Assembly (NCBI GenBank): GCA_009741485.1
Contig: CM019236.1
Coordinates: 44,530,471-44,594,470, forward strand
Direction: 5' to 3'
DNA length: 64,000 nt
Origin: Malurus cyaneus samueli
Lineage: Eukaryota > Chordata > Aves > Passeriformes > Maluridae
Shown here: positions 21,701-36,000 of the stretch, piece after piece
How positions within the stretch are numbered: the stretch's first letter is position 1
Layout of the letters: every line of letters starts with the position of its first letter
Notes under the pieces: generated by a model
What the model was told of the DNA's origin: nothing
What the model saw: the letters and a program-made list of their open reading frames with translations, nothing else
Database searches by the model: none
Position numbers and translations under genes: made by a program

Positions 21701-24700
21701 CCCTGTAAGAGCATTGCTGCTCCATCTCCTTGCTGGAGTGGAAAGCCTCCTGGAAGTTGGTGTCTGCTAAAGGTTTCCTCCTCCAGCACCGTAAGCAGCA
21801 CGTGTGATGTCCTGGCAGGGCTCGGGACAGCAGGTCTGTGCTCCTGCCCTCGGTGTGCATCCACCCGCTGCTGGACCAGCCTGCCAGGAGATGACCAAGA
21901 AGGAAGCCCACATTCCTGCTGGTCTGACTGCCAACACTTGGCTAAACGCTGTGTAGAAAATACCCTCCAGGCAGGACTGCATTCCTGGCTGGATTTGTAC
22001 CTGTGCATGCTCTGCAGATTGCACAGCCAGAGGTGCGGGGAGGGGCAGGATAAGGCTTAGGTTTCCACTGGCTGCAGGCCCCTTGTGAAGTAAAAAGGGA
22101 TGCTCTTCTCTCCAGCTGGGAGATGGAAGCCAGAGGATGGTCCACAAGTGCTGACAATTGACAGTGCCATTCCACAGTAGGTTAGAGAGCTAACAGGGTA
22201 GAGAAGCAAAAATGTGACTTCTTTCAAGGCTGGTGACACTACTGCTGCCACATAATTTTCTCAGATTTTGTCGCCAGCTGAGTTCCTGGTTTTATATTCT
22301 CACCTGCCTTTTGCAAGGACTTTCAATGAGCCAGAGATTCTCCGTGTTGCCACACTGGCCCAGGGCACAATGTAGTGCTTCTGTTTAGAGCCTTTTTCTT
22401 CCCCCTCTTTCTCTCCTCGTTTTTTTCCCTGCTATGCCAGGCAGAGGTGCAGTGTTGCTGAAGTAGGAGCATCTGCTTGGGAGCCAAGATCTCATACAAA
22501 ATTGACTGCGATCTTCTTCAGCCCTAGCATTTCTGCTTCTACACTGTCTAAGCTTAAGTGTGTGCATTGGCACTGCTAGTTTGATTGAATTTCTGCTTGT
22601 TCTCTGTTCCCACCATGTTTTAATCCAGGCTAGCACTCCTAGAAGCTAGTCAGTTTATCATCCTGGATCTAGTTGTAAAGCATATAATGGAAACCTGGAG
22701 ATTCACCAATGTATGAGTACTCACATTAGGTATTGTAAGTATCATGTGAGGTTTTCAGACATCCTATAGATATTTTACTCTGGTTCTAATAACCTTTTCC
22801 CTGGCCAGGATGCTTTCTTCCATCCCCTTCAGGCCCTAGAGGAGAGCAACTGCAGATTGATATTAAGAACTTTACCTTGGCCACAGAGGCTTCCAGCGGA
22901 GGATTTTATTGACAGGCTTTCATAGCTGAGAGTTAATATTGTTGGGAAAGCACTTTTCTGAAAGCTGTGCTGCATTTAGTTTTAATGAAGGCAGAAACTG
23001 TATTTTGCATCAGACTGATTTGTGTAGAAGCAGTCATCCCTTATCTCTGCTGTGACTTCCAGTAAGGGTAGTGGGGGAAAATTAAGGCAGTATCTTGTTG
23101 CTAAGACTCACAGGAATGAAAATCTGGTAAATTCTCTAGGTCTCAGATAGCGGTGACTGAAGCCAGTCCATTTCTGTGCTTCAGCTTCTACCAGGAAAAT
23201 GATCTTATCTTCAGTCACATGCCATCTGATTTAGTAGTGGCAGAATGGTTTTAGAAACAGCTCTGTCCCAGCATGAATCAAACAGCAAAGGGATTGCTAG
23301 TCTAGGCTTCAAGACTGCATAGTGTGAGGGCCGTGGGAAAATGAGTTGTGAAATGGTTGGTGCAGGAGTGGAGAGGGTTGAAGTCAAATTTCTCTAGGAC
23401 AGAGACTACTAAGTCTGAGAGATACCGCAGTCATTGAGTAAATGACAGAGAGTGCTTGACAAGTAGCACAGTGGAACAGCTCCTAGTGTTGGCATCACTG
23501 CTTTCCCCTCCACTTCTCCAAGTGTGCTAGTGGCAGGCACTTACCATGTCCTCTAGGGGTCTGGTTGCTCTCAAGAGTTTACAGTTCATGCAAATCTGCT
23601 CATACTCTTCTTTTCTGGTGTTGAAGCAGTGTGTAACCTTGCAGAATTTGGCTCTAAGGCTTTTCAAGGTGGCTGTTCTTTCACCATGCTCTGCCACTGA
23701 GATGAAGGGGTGAGTCACGTGTTGTGCATCACTTTATGTGGCAAATGGAGTGGCAAGTACAAAAAACAATGCTTAACTGCAGGATCAAAAACACAGGGCA
23801 CGGCTTATGAGAGTGATGCTTGATGTTCTCTATCACTTTTCATATATCACTTCAGGTTTTACATGTCCAGACCTTTGGAGGTCCCCTGTGGAGAGCCTCA
23901 CAACTTGTCCTGGTGAAACAGTGAGGACACTACATGGCTTTTCATGGCCAGCCATGAATCCCTTGGCTGATTCGTGGCTAGACAGGGCTTTGTAGACTAA
24001 GTTTCCTAATCTAGAAAGGCCTGTGTTGGGAAGAAGCAGACAGGTTGAGGTGTTGAGAGATATGGATGGGGCCCACTGGATGGTAGTCCATTATGGTTTC
24101 TATTTGCCTTCAATCTTATAATTAAGATTATTGTACAGCAAGTTGTCTGGAGAAATGTGCCATAGTTTGCCTAGTGCTGCATCAGTAGGTATCAGTGGTG
24201 TAGCCTGTGGTAGCAGAAAGTCCTTCTGTGTGGTTGATAAAAGTATTTCTTACCTTTTCATTATTTTTGCTTTGTGAAAACAACTGAAACAACTATTAAA
24301 TATGTCCCTGATGGGTAGCCTGCTACATGGTAGGCTCTACTGAATTTAATTTGCAGTTCTGTGCTCCATCTAATTGGACATTGCAAGGGACTCGCCAGCT
24401 ACTCTTTGTAGATCAGTTACCCTCTTCTGAGCTAGCAGTTTACAACAGAAAATTGCACACGAAGACAATTTTTATTCACTTACATTCTTAACAGTGAGCC
24501 GCGAAACATGAAATTCCTGGACAGAGATTGAACATAGCAGTTCTCACTGTCCCAGTGCAGCCTGACTCATTAATGTCAATTTTGCATTCACTGCTTGCCT
24601 CTAAAAAAATAGGAATTATGATTCTATCTTGTCATTCCTAAATCTAGGGATTATATTACTCAGAAAACATGATAGATAAATACCTCAATGGCTTACAAAC

Positions 24701-27700
24701 CAGAGAAGGGTCCAGTGGTGACAGGCACAGCGTAGTGGAAAATACATGCAGAAAATTACAGTCGGGAGCAAAGAAGGAAGAAGGAAAGAGGAGGAGCCAG
24801 ATACACTCTTAGCAGTGGTGTACTGTTAAAAAAAAAGATCATTGTATCTTCTACAAGAGAATGAGACACAATAATAGACTTATCTGTAGTCTCCATTAAT
24901 CTTTCAAAGTGGAAGTAGATTATTTCCCTAGAAATGAAAGTATGGGAAAAGGGACTGGTTTGGAACTGGATCTACAGGAGAAGTTTCCATTCAACCATCT
25001 TCCTTGTAGTGTGATTTTTTGTGTCTGCTGATCTGGACTTGCTGATAAACAGTGTTACCTGTTCAAACAGGTCAAAGCATGTTAATCAGGTCAGCTGAAT
25101 TCGTAAGTGTTGGCCTCAGGTTTTGTATCCACTGAGGTCACACTTTTTTCCAGCTTGTGCTTCATCTGCTGGAGGCAAGCAGTGTAGAATTTTGCCAGGT
25201 AGCTGGGTTGCAGAGCAGCAGCAGATGAGCTGTGCTACAGCTGGTACGTCCCTCCGAGGTCTGGCTAACTTCTTACCCAGGTGTAGCCAGGAGGGAGAGT
25301 TGAACAAAGTGCAGTCCCCTAAAGGAGTGAATCAGAATGCAACGAATGCTGCTGGACAATGAGCTCAATGTATTAGGTTCAGAGAGCAGCACTCTGACAT
25401 ATCCATCTTGGTTGTTCACATGACATAATCTAGGCTGGCAGCACTGCAACTCCACATTGGCAGTTCTCTAGAGGGGTTTGGCTAAATTTGCTCTGAGGAT
25501 CTGAGGTGAACTCTTTTCTATCAAAAGTTTTGTGAAAAGACCAGGGTCCTAAGTTTGAAAAAAAACTGTGAACATGTTAATGTAATCTTGGTGATCATTT
25601 AAAAGGGACAATAATATCACTATTATGTGGGCTTCGATTTTGCTTGGGTTTTTTTATTGGCAAAAACATTCTTTTCCATTGAAGGATGCTGTGGGATGAT
25701 ATGTGATGGAAAAAAAATCTGGGTATCTCTGGGCTGAGAATTGTAATAGGAAGATCTGGCTTTAATTCTCAGACCTGCCATTGCCTTTCTGCCTCGACTG
25801 TGCCTTCTGTTCCATGTATAACATCAAGATAAGCAGTGCTGTGCAGAGCTGTCGTGGAGATGCTGCAGTGAATACGCTATTCTGGTACGTGGAAATAGCA
25901 GTAGCAAAAGAATTCACAGGAACAGGGATGGTAGCATGCTGCTTCTGCTGTTGACTTTCCTAAACAAATGTAGCTTGGCCACATGGTGTAGCCCCACTCT
26001 AGGTTCTTTTTTCTGTTTGAGGAGTCCTGAGAAACTCATCCTCTCCTAGCCTGAGAATCCAGTTTTCTTCTTAGTAACAAGCCATTTCAGTAGCCTTTTA
26101 GGGAGGTGGATGGAACTGGGTAGATGGAACTTTTTATTGCAAAGCAAGCTGAGGAGACCTTGAGGTAGTCTGGCTGCTCTGTATGAAGGTGAATTTAGTG
26201 CCCCAGGAAGTCTAGGTTTTTCACATGCAGTTAAGCTTTGTTAATAAATTAGATTTCAAATATTTTCTTTCTAGGAATTAAGAATGTGTTTTTGGCAAAA
26301 AAGTAGAAAGCATGCATTGGGATTACAACAGATACATTCTTCAGAATGGATATCAACTCTGTCCTGTAAGTGACAGCCAGATAATTGTCTAGGAGAAAAG
26401 CAAATACCAGATTAGGGTTGTTTTGCTTACTCTTTCCACTGATCTGTTAATATGTCTCTTAATCTCAGGTGATGCTGCTTTTGTTTACAATGTTTCCTGT
26501 CAAAGGATTCAGTGAAAGTGGATTTTGTTAATTTCTGTTGGTTTTCTTTTTAGTACAAATTTTGTTAGGATTGAGAGTGACTCAGTATTGCAGGGACCCG
26601 GCAGTAGCTGGGTGTTTTGTGTTTTGCCTCTTAATAGAGCTCTGGTTCTCCAGCAGGAATTACACTGTCATATTTGAGAAGATTATATTCTAAAACATAA
26701 TTACTTCAGAGAATAGTGTTGCACTAGTGACTTTACATACTTTTGTGGAGGGGAGGATGGGTGTTGTATCTGGATTTCCTTATTTTGAGGACTCTAGTGA
26801 GTGTAAATTGAATTGTTTTGGAGACCAGAACTGTCTTTCACACTTCTCTCACCAGTGGGAATGTTAAAAAAAACACAGGAGGGTAAGTCCCTTTAGAATG
26901 GGGAAGAGGGGGTGTTAGCAGATGTGGCCTGAAGATAATATTCTTGAATGCTTTGTCTCATGGTTAAATGAGTTGTGCTGGGTCATGGCAACTTTTAGCT
27001 CAACCCTAAGTGTCAGGTTGATGAGTTTGTGTTTAATGCAGGGTATGATTCACAATTTCCTGTAGGCTGCTTGCAGTGTGAAGAGCATCCCTTTGCTCCT
27101 GGATGTGATGTTTGCTGGATAAGTGAATATGTATTGGCTGAAGAAGATTTTGAGAAGTGTCAAGTGGGTTACAAGAACAAGTCTTATTAATCTCGGTGTT
27201 TTTTTGACTCCTATATCCCAGTCTGCATCTAAACATCTTTACTGGGATAACCTAAAATCTGTACAATTCTGGATTTTTGGAGGAGCTATTTAAAGAGTCC
27301 TATTTTTTTGCAATGACACAGTTTGTAAGAAGATTTCAGGTCTGAATCACCTCACCATTACTTTGCCTGTGTTGTGACAGCCCTGTCATTGGTGTCACTG
27401 CAGAAGGGTCTGAACAGGTGGTTTTTCTAGCTGACAGTGCAGTGTAAGAGCTTGGATTGCTGGAGCTGAGTAGACTGCTGCTTGCTGGAGTGGCTGTGCT
27501 CTCAGCTGTGTTGCTGTGTCGCAAGGATGCGGGGGGAAAGCATCAGCACACTGCTGGCCTGGGGCAGAGTGGAGGCTGTGCCTTACTTTCCAGGAGCTTT
27601 GCTGAGTGTCTTTTCCATAGAGTATGCTAACAGCAGGAGAGATCACAAGATAGACAAAGAGAGGCACAAAGAAACATTTTTAAGTGGTCTTGGATGGTGG

Positions 27701-28586
27701 CTTTTTTCCGTTTTGAAAATGTGGGCATGGTGTAACTCAGGTCAAGAGACATTAGAACCTTTTGCATATACAACTTACATTTTTTGTCATGCTATGGCAT
27801 CGTTCTCGCAGGAAATAAAACAGGAGGAAGATAAGCCATGTCCTTGGGTTCTGCAGCTTAAAGGGGCCTTCCTCACAGCCCTGGTAGTTGATACTTATTC
27901 TCTCTCCCCACTGGATTGTTCATAGCCACAGGCCAAGGAATCATGTCTTCTCAGAACTCTCTTTTTGAGTCTTAATATTTCAGTGGAATTTTGGGGTTTT
28001 ACCCCTTCTGGCATAAAGACTTTTGGCAGAGATTAGTGCAGTCCCTTAGCTGCACTCTCACTTTCAGCAACCTTTTCAGACATTCTTGAGAATGTCTGTA
28101 CTATAGGAACAAGTTGAGTGGCCTCTGAGCTCTGTGGGTATGCATGAATGATTTTTGTGCAGTAACTAAATTAACGGCTAATTCAACAATGACACTTGGT
28201 ATATTAAGTACGTTTATAAGATAAACTGACTAATTAATAAAATTGAAATTGAAGGACCAATAAGTGCTTGCAGTTGGTACTTATTAAAGTTCTTGACTGA
28301 GCTGTTTTGCAGACTGCTACTGAGCTCATATGATGTGGATATTTTTATTGTCACCAGGTCTAATGATTCAGAGAAAATTATAATCACCACTATGTAAACA
28401 ATCTCCAAGATTAATTATTCTGTCATGTAACAAGCAGAAACTTCTCAGATTTTATGAGTTTGCTGAGTTTAACAAAATTACCAGGGAGAGGGTGCTTTTC
28501 TATAGTCTGTCTTCTCAGAAATTAATCTTTCAGAAGATTAGCCTATTATTTTCATCGCTGACTTTCTCTCTGCGTGCATTTATTTT

Positions 28587-28684
28587 CAGTGCTCTAGATG
28601 ACTCTTAATTATGTGGCATACAATATGTGTTTTTTAGCCAATTTCAGATTTGTATTTGTTGTGGTTTAACCTCACCATCAACCC
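28587..28684 (+). repeat. Direct repeat copy A, spanning an LTR 5' junction
   Basis: From CAGTGCTCTAGATGACTC through TTTTTTAGCCAATTTC to GTGGTTTAACC and CATCAAC. By eye it is close to 88 percent identical to 29948-30043, 1.36 kb downstream in the same orientation. Similarity covers about 70 bp before the LTR start as well as the first part of the LTR. Confidence 0.85.
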
Positions 28685-28792
28685 AGCAACCAAGCCCCAG
28701 GCAGCAGCTCACTCACTCCCACATGAGGGGATCAGGGCAGGATTGGAATGGGAAAAGGTCATGAGCTTGGGAAAAAAAAAAAAAAAAAAAAA
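28657..28792 (+). mobile_element. LTR 5' fragment ending in a poly-A run
   Basis: Starts TGTTGTGGTTTAACC like the solo LTR in intron 1. It continues with CAACCAAGCCCC and CAGCTCACTCACTCCCAC, typical of the 5' part of this avian LTR family, and ends in 21 A (28772-28792). Only about 115 bp of LTR remain. No retroviral genes are present. Confidence 0.6.
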
Positions 28793-29947
28793 GAAAAGTA
28801 GTGGAAGATGGGGAATGCTTCAGAGATAACTGGGAAAATAAGACAACAAACCTTTTAAAAGGCAAGAATCCCCAAGTATTATGTCTGTTCAAAATGGAGA
28901 TGGACCTGAACAATTCAATTGATATTACTTTTGTAAGAAACAACAGTTTGAGGCACCTTACTTGGTTTCGTCCATGCATTTTAGTATGGCTTATAAAACA
29001 GGGCTTGTTCTTTTTGCCTTGTTCTTGTCTGAATGCAGGTAGTGCATAGTATTCTACTTACTTTTATTTCTGAAATGAGCTATTTATTTCAAGTGTCCTT
29101 TGCTTGACAATATAGGCTGATAAGAATGGTGAGCACATGATGAGTTAGGCATCACAGGCTGGAAAAACCTCATGTGTGCTGCAACAAGGAAATACATAAT
29201 GGAGAACTTCAGCAGGCCACAACTAGACATGCCCTATCCACTGGACCCTCAAGACAGGAGAAATTCAGGAGCCTTGAGTCGTATCAGGGAAAGTATTCAA
29301 GTAGCTACAAGGTGTGGTGGGAGCTCAGTAGCCAAAGGACCCGGCTCTGCTGAGCACTCAGCCTTTCCTGACAGTGTGTCTGTCTCTAGTTGCTGTCTTG
29401 TCCCCTGAAGGAGCAGGATTGACAGTGTGAGAGCACCTGGTTATGACAGCTAAAAAGATTTGCCAAGTCTGTGGAAATTGAGTTTGTTTTCTTGTCTCAA
29501 GGTAGAAGTAAACCAAAATTATGCATGGAAATCAAGCTAATGGTGTTTTAAATACAGTGCTGGAGACAGTGTAGTGACCCAGGGGTGTCTTAAATGTAAT
29601 GCTGAAGTCTGTGACCCAAGGGAATCCATCCCTGCTTCTTTCCCTCCCTTCTTAGCCTCCTCTTGTACCCAAACACTTGCTGTTGCAAGCTGAATTGATG
29701 TCTTCTGCTTGCCCCAGGCTGTGGACCATAACCTTTTTATTTGTTGACTTCCTTCTGCAGGCAGGGTGAGCTGTGATGGTGCCTGTCTCCTTCCTCAAGC
29801 TTCTCTCGTGCTTAATTGATGAAGCCAATATCTTCATCCTTTTCTGTAGCTTGTGTTTCCAAACCTCTGAACAGTCTTCCTTTTCTCCTCTGGATTCTGA
29901 ATTTATTTCTGTCTCAGCACAGTGTCAGGATGTAACAGATCTGGATG

Positions 29948-30043
29948 CAGTGCTCTAGATGGCTCTTAATTATTGTGCATACAATATTTTTTAGCCAGTT
30001 TCAAGTTTGTATTTGTTGTGATTTAACCGCAGCCATCAACTCA
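29948..30043 (+). repeat. Direct repeat copy B
   Basis: Partner of 28587-28684: CAGTGCTCTAGATGGCTC, then TTTTTTAGCCAGTTTC and GTGATTTAACC. It differs from copy A by scattered substitutions and small indels. Sequence upstream of it (about 29860-29950), such as CTGGATGCAGTGCTCTAGATG, vaguely resembles an old minus-strand CR1, but not strongly enough to annotate. Confidence 0.85.
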
Positions 30044-30070
30044 CCAGAACAGGATGCAAGAGACTGACAG
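30014..30070 (+). mobile_element. Short LTR 5' fragment
   Basis: TGTTGTGATTTAACCGCAG followed by CATCAAC and AGGATGCAAGAGA. The last motif also occurs in the solo LTR at about 8176. Only about 55 bp are recognisable. This is the LTR part of direct repeat copy B. Confidence 0.5.
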
Positions 30071-33000
30071 AGGCCTTGTCAGGAGTGGATAGGACATCTT
30101 AATTTCTTCCCAGTTTTTAGGCAACTTCTTTAGTTAAACCATCATGTTTTTGATCCACAAATCAACACTGGGCATGTCTAATGCCCTGCCACCCACAGAT
30201 GCTGTGATGGTACATCTATTTTCCTGATAATTCCTCATGTTTATTTTGTATTGACCTTGATGCTTTCTTCCTACAATTTGATTTGCTCCACTTGAGATTA
30301 TTCTTTCATTTTACCATAACTGTTGTGAAATACTGCTCCATCTCCAATGCGGAAGTTCTAATGACCTTTCTGACCTTGATTAAAAACACCATTGACTGAA
30401 AATGGAAAAAAAAGGAAAAAAGCACCAAAATTTGTCATAATAAATCTTCATGTACTAAGATAGGGACTCAGGAATTCATAATCTATTTTGCTATTTTTAG
30501 CTCCTTAGCCTATTACAGAAAGGAACATTCAGTATGCAGTGAGAGCCCTGTCTGGAAAACCTCATAAATTAGCTTGCTTAAACATACTACCTTTTTCTAA
30601 ATCTAAAAAGTCTTTTGATTTCAGTGACCTTTTGGTTTGGAAGCTCAAGAGATATGACAGGCTCGAGTCCCAAATTTCTCAGAAATTTTATAAATGGATT
30701 GTAGCAGTGCATTTATTCCATTAATGTACTAAATCCCATAACCATTTGATGGATAGGAAACACTGATTAAATAATGAAGAATAAAATGATATGTGGAAGG
30801 ATTATGGTATTTTAGTTCATTCAGCCATGCCAGTTGGTGCAGTGATCCTGAACACCGTGTCTGACTTTTTGCAGTGCTGCACAAGTCACAAGCCATGTGT
30901 GGCTGCAGAGTCCCTGAGCCGCGGTGCAGCTGTGCCCGTGGTAGGAATGTGAGCTCTAACTAAAGTCCATTTTTGGTGTGCAGTGCTGTACAGAAAGAGA
31001 AGCAGCAAATGTTTTGGAAGCACTATCCTAAACATCTCTAGCAGTGGGTCTGAGTTCGTGATATTTCACATGTGCAGAAGAGGTCTTTGCAGCTAGAAGC
31101 TGTAGTGCCAGCAGCCAGCCAATGGTCCAAGGTTCTGGTAGTTCCTGATGAGCTTTCCAAGAGGCTTGGTGCATCCATGTGGTCTCTGTGAAAAGGGAAC
31201 CTGGTGGCAGTACTTTGGCTGTTTGCTGGCTGTGGGTTTTTCCCCTCTCTGGAGTGTGTGCTGTCTGCAAGGTGTCTTTTGTGTGTTAGCTGTAGTGCTT
31301 GCCAACATGTTTGAAAGACAACTCGTGCTTGGTTTTTAAGGAGAACAGGCTGAGGATGAAGATCCTTGTGACTAAAGTACAGGTATTTTCTTGTGCCAGC
31401 AGTTAAGAATTTAAAAGGCTGTAAAAACCTTTCTACAGAAGAGGACTGTGGGTCTTCCTTTCCACTGCTGCTGCCACCCCCTCTAGTAACCTGTCAATGT
31501 CCAGCTGCCGTTCAAAACTAGGATAAAAATTTCAGAAGACTTTCTGGTTTAGGCAAAGCAGTTACTGATGCTTCTGATGCTTTGTTGCTTATGTTCCCTT
31601 CCAGATGAGGGAAATTGACTGTACATATTGGTGCTCATTTAAGCTTTTCTTTTTCCTTTACTTATTAAATTAGGAATTTGCTTCTAGGGTAGCTGAAGCC
31701 ACCGAGATTGTGATAAGAAAATGGAATGGACAGAGGCAATAAATGTTCTGAATGTTTTTTCTGGTGTCCAGGATTTTTGAGAACTGTCTGCCAGCAGGTT
31801 TGCACTGGTGCAAAGGCCTCCTTTGTGCAAGAATTTTCATGATACCATTTTGTAGCAGGGGAGCAAAAGCTGTGGAGACAGGAGAGGAAAATGAAAAGAG
31901 AGAGGCACTTGAAAGAACAGCCTTGAAGTATCTGAGAATGACAGAAAAGCTGAACTAAGCAAATGCTTTTGTTAAAAACAGTGCTATTATGGACCGTCAG
32001 GAAGGGAATAGAACTGGTAATGGTTTAGTTTAAAAGTTAATGGTGAGGGGAGGGTCAGAGGATACCTGGTAAAACTAACCATTTCAAAACCAGCAGAAGC
32101 AGGCACGCTCAGCCAAGGCTTCTAAACGGACTAGCACATAATACTACAAACTGCTAGGCAGCCTTTTTGAACTTTCATGGAAAAAAAAGTGAAATCCAAG
32201 GAAACTGATCTAGGCAAATGTTGTAACAGTCTTTAACAAGATAAAAGCCACATCCTTGGAAATTGTTAATCAGAAAGTTGAATTAAAATGATTCTCAATT
32301 GTTACAAAGGTCAAACATGTCAGCACTTATATCAAAATCAGTTTTTCAGCTCTTTTGAATTGAAATTGAATTAGGCCTTTCTGCTGGTGGAGAATTGCAG
32401 ACCATTTTGTGCAGTGCTGTTGCAACAATTCCATCAGCACAGAGAAGAACTTACGGCTTAAAGTATGACTTTTTTTATTTCATGATTGCTTGGGTCTGAC
32501 GTTTGATGATGGTTTTCAAAATGTGCAGTCATTTCATGTACGATCGCATGGTGTCCCTGGATGACTTCTCTATCTGACCATGATTTAAATCAACACCGAG
32601 CTGCTCCTAATACATCTTTGACATAATGTACTAAGGGTTGGCCCAGTGGCTTTTGAGTTTAGTGAAGCCATTCTAGATAAAAAATTGTGCTGACAAAATT
32701 TTGAGGACCTTTTGAGCAGAGCTATATGATTGCTGAGTAAATGGAAAACATGAGGCTGGATTAACTGGAACGAAAGTAAAATTGTCTGTACATTCCGTCC
32801 TGGATGAAAAATAAAGGTGCTGAAATATTTTATCAAGGCCTCTGTAGAGGGGTGATTTATTCCCATCAGAGGCTGGGTATCTCTAGCAAACAGGCTGGAA
32901 ACACATTTTTGATTTGGATTACATTTATCTGACTGTCCTTCCTGCGAAAAGAGGACTTGAGAGAAGTACCATGCTCCATTGCTGGAATGGCATGTTTCCA

Positions 33001-36000
33001 TAGCCAATGACAGAGAACAAAGGAGTTAGGTGCTAGGGTATACAGCCTTCAAGTTTCGTTTTTCTCGATTTGAACTGTTCAGGAATTTGTATGCAGTTGG
33101 CCATGCTGACAGCGAGCCTGGTGTGTGACTTAGGTTTGTGCCTTTGGAGCAGTGGTGTTGCTGTTTTTGTGTTTGTAAACTTTCACAGTTCTGGTGTAAG
33201 CAAGAACAGCAGGACTGTTCTCAGGTAGCAGTGCTATCCACTTCATCTGAAAGTTCTCCTGAAAGGAACTGTACAGGGGATTTGCAGTAGAGGCTGCAGA
33301 GGTTTGGGGTTCTGGGCATGGTGCTATGCTTTGATACTGACCAGAGGACATAGCAAGGGAGTGAGTTGTTTCCCTCTGATCTCATTCTCACCATTTATGG
33401 ATGCTTGTGCAAGTGCTTCCTTCCGCAGTGCTTCTTGTCACCAGGCAGAGAATTAATACTGCCCTGTCAGGAGAATCTGATACATCAGCACTGCAACTCA
33501 AATTTCATACTGAAATGCTGACACCTTTTACTGTTGCATCTGGGAGGTACGGAGAGCCTGATTATAAAAAGCAAATGACAGCACTTAGCATGTGACCATC
33601 AGGAGTGTACCCTTATCCTTCTTCCCACCTTTGGAGCAGTAGGAAATTGGGAACATTGAATTGAGTGAGCTCTGACTGGACTTGGCAAGTCTCCAGCCAG
33701 CCGATGTCACTTTCATGGACTGTGGCTTATTTGTCAAAGCAGATGCCAGCAGGTCACAAACAAGCAGAAGGGGAAGACTGGAAGAGGGGGCTTGGAATGG
33801 AAAAGAAAGGGAATTTATATAGAGGTCCAGTTTATGCAGCAGAAAGAAAGGCTTCAGCCAGAACAGTATCAGAACAGGCTCAATGTGCTCATATAGTGTG
33901 AAATCCTATTTCTGAGTGCAAAAAGGTGAGTAGAGACAAGGAAATGACACACTAGCAAGTGTTACACTGAATTTTCAGCACTGTTCAGCTGGGAGTCCAT
34001 AGCCAGTTACGGCTCTTGGATTTTTGGAGAGTGGTGTACATGCGTATAACCAAAGGCTTTCATGTCCTCTGTGCTTGTAATTGATATATGCATTCACAGT
34101 AGTTTGAGCTTACAGAGATCACAGTGGGGCTGATGTGCAAAGCATCCAGTGGCTTCTGAAATCTCTTCTCAAACTTAGATTTCCTTTTTTCATTAATTCC
34201 AAACATCCCAGCAGGTTATGGAAGTGTGACCACATTTCTGATTTTTTTTTAGGATTTATGCAACAGTTCAAAATACAGTTCTGAGGGATGGTGATTTCTT
34301 TCGTTGTTTTATGTGTCAGAAACAGATTCTTAATAAGATGTTTGAGGTGATTGTACGTTTTAGCACCAAATATGTTTTACAGCATAATAAATACGACCTT
34401 TTGAACAGGAAAGCTCTGTGGTTCTGTTAGTTTTCTGTTCAGTTTTATTTAATTTTGAATAATGCAGAGCCTGAAAAATGAGCATGCTGGGAGCAACGCA
34501 AGTCTGGTTTTGGTTGATGAATGGTTTTGGATGAGTGTTCTTAGGGTAATGTCTAGGAAGAGTCCTACAGTAGCAGAGCTGTTGTGGGCTTTTCTTCCGA
34601 GCTGATATACTCCTGTGCCTGAAAAAATTAGGCAAGAAGTGATACTGGTGTTTCTCTGTCCTCAGAGAGTTCCCTGTCCTGCTCATGTGTAAGGAGGCAG
34701 AAAAACTCCCAAATATGGGCTCAATTAAAAAACCAACCTAACGCATCTGAGAAAAGAGTACCTGCCAGAAAGGAAGGGGAAGTTTGAAGTTAGGGTTGCT
34801 TTGAAGGGCAGAGTACAACTTTGGAAACAGGAGGCAGTGTAAGGACACCGTAGCATTAGGGTGCCCTGTGTTGTGGCATGCTGGTGTGTGCAGTCCCGGA
34901 GAAGGGCTGGACTGAGCTGCCCATCAGCTGTGACACAACCTAGTTCACAGGGGCCCTCACTGATGATGCCTCTGGTTGAAAGAGTCCCTCTGGGAGTCAC
35001 ACCTCGAGGGCTAGTAGATGCCACACGTTCCTATTCTTAGGAGACAGCTTTGTGTCAGAAATAGTTGCTAGTTAGAAAGTCTACAGATGAGTCAGCAATA
35101 CCAACAGGGTGGCATTTTTCCTAAGAGGATCAAATGAAGAATTTGTAAGAGTTCATGTTTATGAGAGTTTCTTTCTTTTGTCTGATGGATTTTGACACAA
35201 GTTTCTCAATGCCATCTTTATTTTCCTTGCATAGGGGTTTGGGAGGACTGTTTTAATCCTTTCATGTACGTAAATGTTTTTAAAAACCCTGTAGAAACTT
35301 TATGATGTGGATTATGTAGAATATTGCAAGGGCTGAGTATCTGTTTTATGTTACTTATTCTGTGTCACAATCCAGAGGTAATCTCTGAACTCTTTTATCC
35401 TTAATTCAGTGTCACAGGACTGCACAGACACAAGGCCTGTGGCCCTGCATCTCAGATTTTAATTGAAGAGACATAAGCTTCAGTAGGTGTTGCCTGATAC
35501 TGAGAAGGTGCACACTACTAACAATATAATGATGCAGAAGTGAGGCATACTTCAGCAGATCTCTGGGGTGGATAACAAATGTAACCCAGGACTTTGCATG
35601 TGTTGTGTTTACATTCGAATGTAAATTCTCAGAACAGACTTTTTGTAATACAAGTCTCATGCCTAAGCTGTACAGACTTTCTTGAGGGTCTGTAGTTCAA
35701 AAAATGGAATTGAATCACTTGGGAATGCCTGGGAAAGATCCCATTAGCCTCTAAGTAGAGAATTTACAGAATTTTGTCAGAATTTACCTAAGCTGAATAT
35801 TTTAACTACTTGAATTATTTTTCCCAGATTACCTGCTTGTTGTTTTGTTTCTGTTACAGTTTTAACAACTACTCACTAAGCAACTGCTGTTGTGCAATAT
35901 TGTTTGTTATTTCCAAAACTGAATTTGGAGAAAGACAATTCACATCCCATTATGCCTTTACAATCTTTGGCACCAGAGCTGTTTGCTTTGGTGCTGTAAG

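Noticed and set aside
27482..27925. 147-codon plus-strand open frame in intron 2
   Set aside because: No recognisable domain, no flanking splice sites of note, and chance expectation covers it.
28077..28098. 22-bp near-perfect palindrome with 10-bp arms (CAGACATTCT and AGAATGTCTG)
   Set aside because: A 10-bp stem with a tiny loop is expected about once by chance in a window this size.
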